Part shown: positions 61,068 through 64,000 of the stretch, one piece after another
Layout: each line of letters opens with the position of its first letter
How positions within the stretch are numbered: position 1 is the stretch's first letter
NCBI GenBank assembly: GCA_015272515.1
Contig: JACYLN010000025.1
Span: 1-64,000 of the forward strand
DNA: 64,000 nt
Direction: 5' to 3'
Source: Leptolyngbyaceae cyanobacterium C42_A2020_001
GTDB taxonomy: Bacteria; Cyanobacteriota; Cyanobacteriia; Leptolyngbyales; Leptolyngbyaceae
Made by a program: the position numbers and the translations under genes
The notes under the pieces: generated by a model
Database searches by the model: none
What the model saw: the letters and a program-made list of their open reading frames with translations, nothing else
Told to the model about the DNA's origin: nothing

Positions 61068-62516
61068 GTGACAGTTCGCGTTCGCATCGCCCCTAGCCCC
61101 ACTGGCAACTTGCATATTGGCACCGCTAGAACCGCGGTCTTCAACTGGTTGTATGCTCGTCATCATGGCGGCACATTTATTTTACGAATTGAAGATACCG
61201 ACTTGGAGCGATCGCGCCCGGAATTTACCCAAAACATCCTCGATGGCTTACAGTGGCTGGGCTTGACCTGGGATGAAGGTCCCGTGTTTCAGAGCGATCG
61301 CCTGGATCTCTACCGTCCCAAAATTCAAGAATTGCTGGACAAGGGCTTGGCATACCGTGCCTACGAAACGCCCGAAGAACTCGATGCCATGCGAGCAGCC
61401 CAAAAAGCCAAAGGCGAAGCTCCCCGCTACAACAACGGGCACCGCAACCTCACCCCCGCTCAGCAAGCCGCCTACGAAGCTGAAGGTCGAACGGCCGTGA
61501 TTCGCTTCAAAATTAACGACGATCGCGAAATTGTCTGGAACGACCTGGTACGCGGCACCATCACCTGGAAAGGGCACGACTTGGGCGGCGACATGGTAAT
61601 TGCCCGTGCCTCCTCCGCTGGCGACATTGGTCAACCGCTGTATAACTTCGTCGTGGTGGTAGACGACATCGACATGGCAATTACTCACGTCATCCGGGGC
61701 GAAGACCACATTGGCAATACGCCTAAACAAATTCTGCTCTACGAAGCGCTGGGGGCAAACGTGCCAGAGTTTGGACACACGCCTCTGATTCTCAACCAAC
61801 AAGGAGCCAAACTCTCCAAACGGGATGGTGTGACCTCTATTTCTGATTTCCAAAAAATGGGTTACGTTGCGCCTGCCCTCGCCAATTACATGACCCTACT
61901 TGGCTGGACTCCACCCGATGCCACCCAGGAAATTTTCACGCTAGCAGAAGCGGCTCAGCAATTTGGCTTTGAACGCGTCAACAAAGCTGGAGCCAAGTTC
62001 GATTGGGACAAACTCAACTGGCTCAACAGTCAATACCTGCACCACATCCCCGCATCCGAACTCACCGATCAACTCATTCCCTACTGGCAACAGGCAGGCT
62101 ACGAGTTTGACTGGGAGGGCGATCGCCCCTGGTTGGAACAGGTCACCGCTTTAATTTCCCAAAGCCTCACCCGCCTCGACGATTGCGCTGCCATGACACA
62201 CTACTTATTTGTAAAAGATGTCGGCTTTTCGGAAGAAGCGTTGAAAAAACTAAAACAAGATGGCTCGGCTGAGATGGTGCAAGCGATCGCTGCTGCCCTG
62301 CCCAATTACCAACCCCTGACTGAAACCAATTCCCAAGACCTGATCAAACAAGTCGCCAAAGACCTCGGACGCAAAGAAGGACAACTCAAACCCATCCTCC
62401 GCGCCGCTCTCACTGGAGAAACCAAAGGTCCCGACCTGATCCAATCCTGGCTATTGCTCAACCATCGCAGCTGGGATATTCCCCGCCTGCAAGCTGCCCT
62501 GGCAGCAATAGATTGA
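61068..62516 (+). CDS. gltX: Glutamyl-tRNA synthetase
   Basis: A 482-residue class I aminoacyl-tRNA synthetase, starting at GTG 61068 ([20 protein letters not shown]). The HIGH-type motif is [24 protein letters not shown] and [14 protein letters not shown] follow, and the KMSKS-type loop is [12 protein letters not shown] near residue 245-255. The helical anticodon-binding domain makes up the C-terminal third. In cyanobacteria the product also supplies Glu-tRNA for tetrapyrrole (chlorophyll, haem) synthesis. Length and motifs are normal. The upstream region has the triple 20-bp repeat. Confidence 0.97.
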   Translation: MTVRVRIAPSPTGNLHIGTARTAVFNWLYARHHGGTFILRIEDTDLERSRPEFTQNILDGLQWLGLTWDEGPVFQSDRLDLYRPKIQELLDKGLAYRAYETPEELDAMRAAQKAKGEAPRYNNGHRNLTPAQQAAYEAEGRTAVIRFKINDDREIVWNDLVRGTITWKGHDLGGDMVIARASSAGDIGQPLYNFVVVVDDIDMAITHVIRGEDHIGNTPKQILLYEALGANVPEFGHTPLILNQQGAKLSKRDGVTSISDFQKMGYVAPALANYMTLLGWTPPDATQEIFTLAEAAQQFGFERVNKAGAKFDWDKLNWLNSQYLHHIPASELTDQLIPYWQQAGYEFDWEGDRPWLEQVTALISQSLTRLDDCAAMTHYLFVKDVGFSEEALKKLKQDGSAEMVQAIAAALPNYQPLTETNSQDLIKQVAKDLGRKEGQLKPILRAALTGETKGPDLIQSWLLLNHRSWDIPRLQAALAAID

Positions 62517-62566
62517 AGTGGATGCAAGAGATTCTATCTGGGATGGTGTAGGCGCAACTACCTTTC

Positions 62567-63264
62567 CTAACTTGCCAGTCGCCCAGAGTCTCGTTCTGCA
62601 CTCGTCATTGGTTTACAGTCAGCAAAGTTAATCGAGTTGGGGTCAAGGAAACCCGCGATCGCAATTTCCAGCACGGCTTCTACTGGATAGTCCATTTCTT
62701 CGGCATAGGTGACGATTGCCTGTTTAATTTTGTCAGGCAGAGCATCGAGAAAGGCATGAGCCGCAGCCGGTGCGAGATGGTGTGATTGGGCTTGCATGGT
62801 CTTACTCCATTTGCCAAATACGACTGTTATACGTGGTCTGGCAATCTGAATCATCCGTGCTTCAATGTCCAGAGATTGCAACCAGGCTTGATAACCCAAC
62901 TTCACAGCAACAATTCTGACTTCATCCGGGTCAAGTTGATCAATAAATGCCCACCCCAATGCTTTGTGTTCACCTCGTAGCCGCTGCCGCATATCACGGG
63001 CTTTGCCAATGTATAGCCGTAGCCATCTGTAACGTGGCTATGGCGAGTCAGAACGCCTACCCAGCATTGGCTTTGCCACTTTTTCCTGTCCTAAGCGTTC
63101 TGACCAAAGCTATATAAAAGTTCCTGGTCAGCATGACGGAAACCATAAACTCCAGCGCGAGCGAGCACCGTTTCAAAATTACGGGTTAACGGGTAAACAG
63201 TTAAGAAAGGAAGTGGTGGTAAAAGTTTCCAGCAGCCGATTGGCTTCAGTCTCAAAAAATCCAT
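62567..63264 (-). pseudogene. GIY-YIG nuclease-family gene interrupted by the 103-bp element
   Basis: Two halves of one protein flank the repeat. The upstream half (63264 to 63115) reads LPFLTVYPLTRNFETVLARA then GVYGFRHADQELLY, and runs into a stop inside the element. The downstream half (63014 to 62567) reads LYIGKARDMRQRLRGEHKAL, then RMIQIARPRITVVFGKW and an Asp/Asn-containing tail. Joined at the TA, they restore GVYGFRHADQELLYIGKARD, the classic GIY-YIG active-site region. The downstream half alone can be read from an internal ATG at 62992, but it lacks the first motif. The N-terminus is uncertain: ATG 63264 opens the frame, and an overlapping frame (63444-63179) is also decayed. Confidence 0.85.
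63012..63114 (-). repeat. 103-bp MITE-like element, copy B, inserted in a coding sequence
   Basis: It is identical to copy A (13880-13982) at 102 of 103 positions, in opposite orientation. Removing 101 bp and one TA restores the GIY-YIG reading frame, so this is an insertion with TA duplication. Confidence 0.88.
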
Positions 63265-63444
63265 CGGTCATTCTGTCCTGGGCATGGTGGATAATAACCT
63301 GCCCCTTATTTTTGCCGGAAGCTTCCAGGACTCGAATACCAAAATCATTCATGTTTTCGATGTAGGGTGCTACTTCTCACCCCCTTCAATTTCTCTGCCA
63401 GAAGAAGATTCGGCTGCCCCATCTCCATAACCTGCCATTCTCGA
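63179..63444 (-). pseudogene. Decayed ORF of unknown family
   Basis: Protein-like sequence is spread over two frames on the minus strand. REWQVMEMGQPNLLLAEKLK (about 63444-63380) leads, after an apparent frameshift in a G-run, to APYIENMNDFGIRVLEASGK and HHAQDRMTDGFFETEANRLL, ending at a TAA at 63179. The longest intact piece is 57 codons from the ATG in ENMNDF. I do not recognise the family. It overlaps the start of the GIY-YIG pseudogene in another frame, so the two may have formed one locus. Confidence 0.5.
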
Positions 63445-63531
63445 TTCCCCTCCACTCTCCACTCTCCCACTGGAGGAACTCAGCGTTTAGCGGTATCGTC
63501 ATTGGAAACAACAGTTAAACGTGCATGGGTA

Positions 63532-64000
63532 ATGGCAAAACAACAGATGAAAAGGTGGATGAGGATGAGGAGTACGATCGCGATCGCAGCTTTAACAATC
63601 ATCTCGATTGCAGGCAATTCTATTCAACTGGCCTATTCTCAGCCAGCTAACATTACCCTAAGTCCGCAGTTTGCCCCCAATCCCCTAGAGTTGAAAGGCA
63701 AAACTGGAGGAGCGGAGGCAGTCAGCGAGATTACAGGTCAAGCAGTAACCCCAACTGGACCCTGTACCGGATTTGCCAACACAGATCCCGACCACACCAT
63801 CACGCTCAAAGCCTTTTTCAAGCAACTGAGCATGGAAGTAGAAAGTTCACAAGACACGGCGATCGCGATTCGAGGGCCCGGTGGAGTGTGGTGTAATGAC
63901 GACTTCCAGGGCAAAAATCCAGGAGTTACGGGTCAATGGCTGGCGGGTAAATACGAAATCTGGATCAGCACCTACGGCAAAAACCAAACAGCTCCCTACG
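63532..64000 (+). CDS. Secreted protein, 3' end outside the window
   Basis: The first 156 residues of an exported protein. A basic N-terminus (KRWMRMRSTIAIAALTIISI) and cleavage near AYSQPA form the signal peptide. The mature part begins NITLSPQFAPNPLELKGKTG, then GPCTGFANTDPDHTITL, and GPGGVWCNDDFQGKNPGVTG then QWLAGKYEIWISTY. Two Cys (GPCTG, VWCND) suggest a disulfide. The GPGGxWCNDDxxGxNPGxxGxW block is a pattern I associate with cyanobacterial secreted proteins of unknown function. The start may be ATG 63532 or the ATG at 63547. It is preceded by the decayed region and has no visible partner here. Confidence 0.75.
   Translation, partial: MAKQQMKRWMRMRSTIAIAALTIISIAGNSIQLAYSQPANITLSPQFAPNPLELKGKTGGAEAVSEITGQAVTPTGPCTGFANTDPDHTITLKAFFKQLSMEVESSQDTAIAIRGPGGVWCNDDFQGKNPGVTGQWLAGKYEIWISTYGKNQTAPY

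Overview
The window comes from a cyanobacterial chromosome, probably of a filamentous or colonial, Leptolyngbya/Nostoc-like type. The evidence is the dense GCGATCGC (HIP1) octamers throughout and several lineage-specific genes: pipX-pipY, sepF, a helical carotenoid protein, a PEP-CTERM protein, DUF4278, DUF1802, TIGR04376 and DICT-domain proteins, and a cyanobacteriochrome-like kinase. No tRNA, rRNA, CRISPR array or intact insertion sequence was recognised.

Region 1 (1-16.2 kb) is about the cell surface. It holds the 5' part of a HAD hydrolase gene on the minus strand, a 3605-residue DUF4347/RTX protein with ten FG-GAP-like repeats embedded in its calcium-binding repeats, an Lpg1974-type porin, a methyltransferase, a candidate small RNA and a PEP-CTERM protein with a perfect NtcA-type palindrome upstream. 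Region 2 (16.6-24 kb) is about signalling: a DICT/degenerate HD-GYP protein with a pentapeptide-repeat partner, two response-regulator/kinase hybrids, and a multi-PAS kinase gene broken by two in-frame stop codons.

Region 3 (24-40.5 kb) is mixed: SRPBCC and SirB1-like proteins, a hepT toxin remnant split by a small repeat element, a rhodanese, the ATPase and lipoprotein of a BMP-type nucleoside importer without its permeases, an AMIN-domain envelope protein, DUF1802, a 31-residue membrane peptide, DUF1036, an ATP-dependent DNA ligase, a CHASE2-PAS-GGDEF cyclase, a polytopic membrane protein and a DUF442-like phosphatase. Region 4 (40.6-46 kb) is a conserved housekeeping run on the minus strand: der, ecfT, pipX, pipY, sepF, proC.

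Region 5 (46.4-57.7 kb) holds an L,D-transpeptidase-like protein, a GAF kinase with two putative bilin-binding cysteines, conserved cyanobacterial proteins of unknown function, the carotenoid protein, and a cluster of very small genes. Two of these are related secreted proteins divergent from a marR gene with several TTGCA-type inverted repeats between them. Region 6 (57.7-64 kb) has mutS with two tandem-repeat insertions inside the coding frame, a 45-residue ORF, gltX behind a triple 20-bp repeat, a GIY-YIG gene interrupted by a 103-bp element, a decayed ORF, and the start of a secreted protein running off the end.

A theme of the window is gene decay through small inverted-repeat elements. 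Two copies of a 103-bp element differ at one base and lie 49 kb apart in opposite orientation. One copy is intergenic and the other breaks a gene. A third element with shared end motifs splits hepT.
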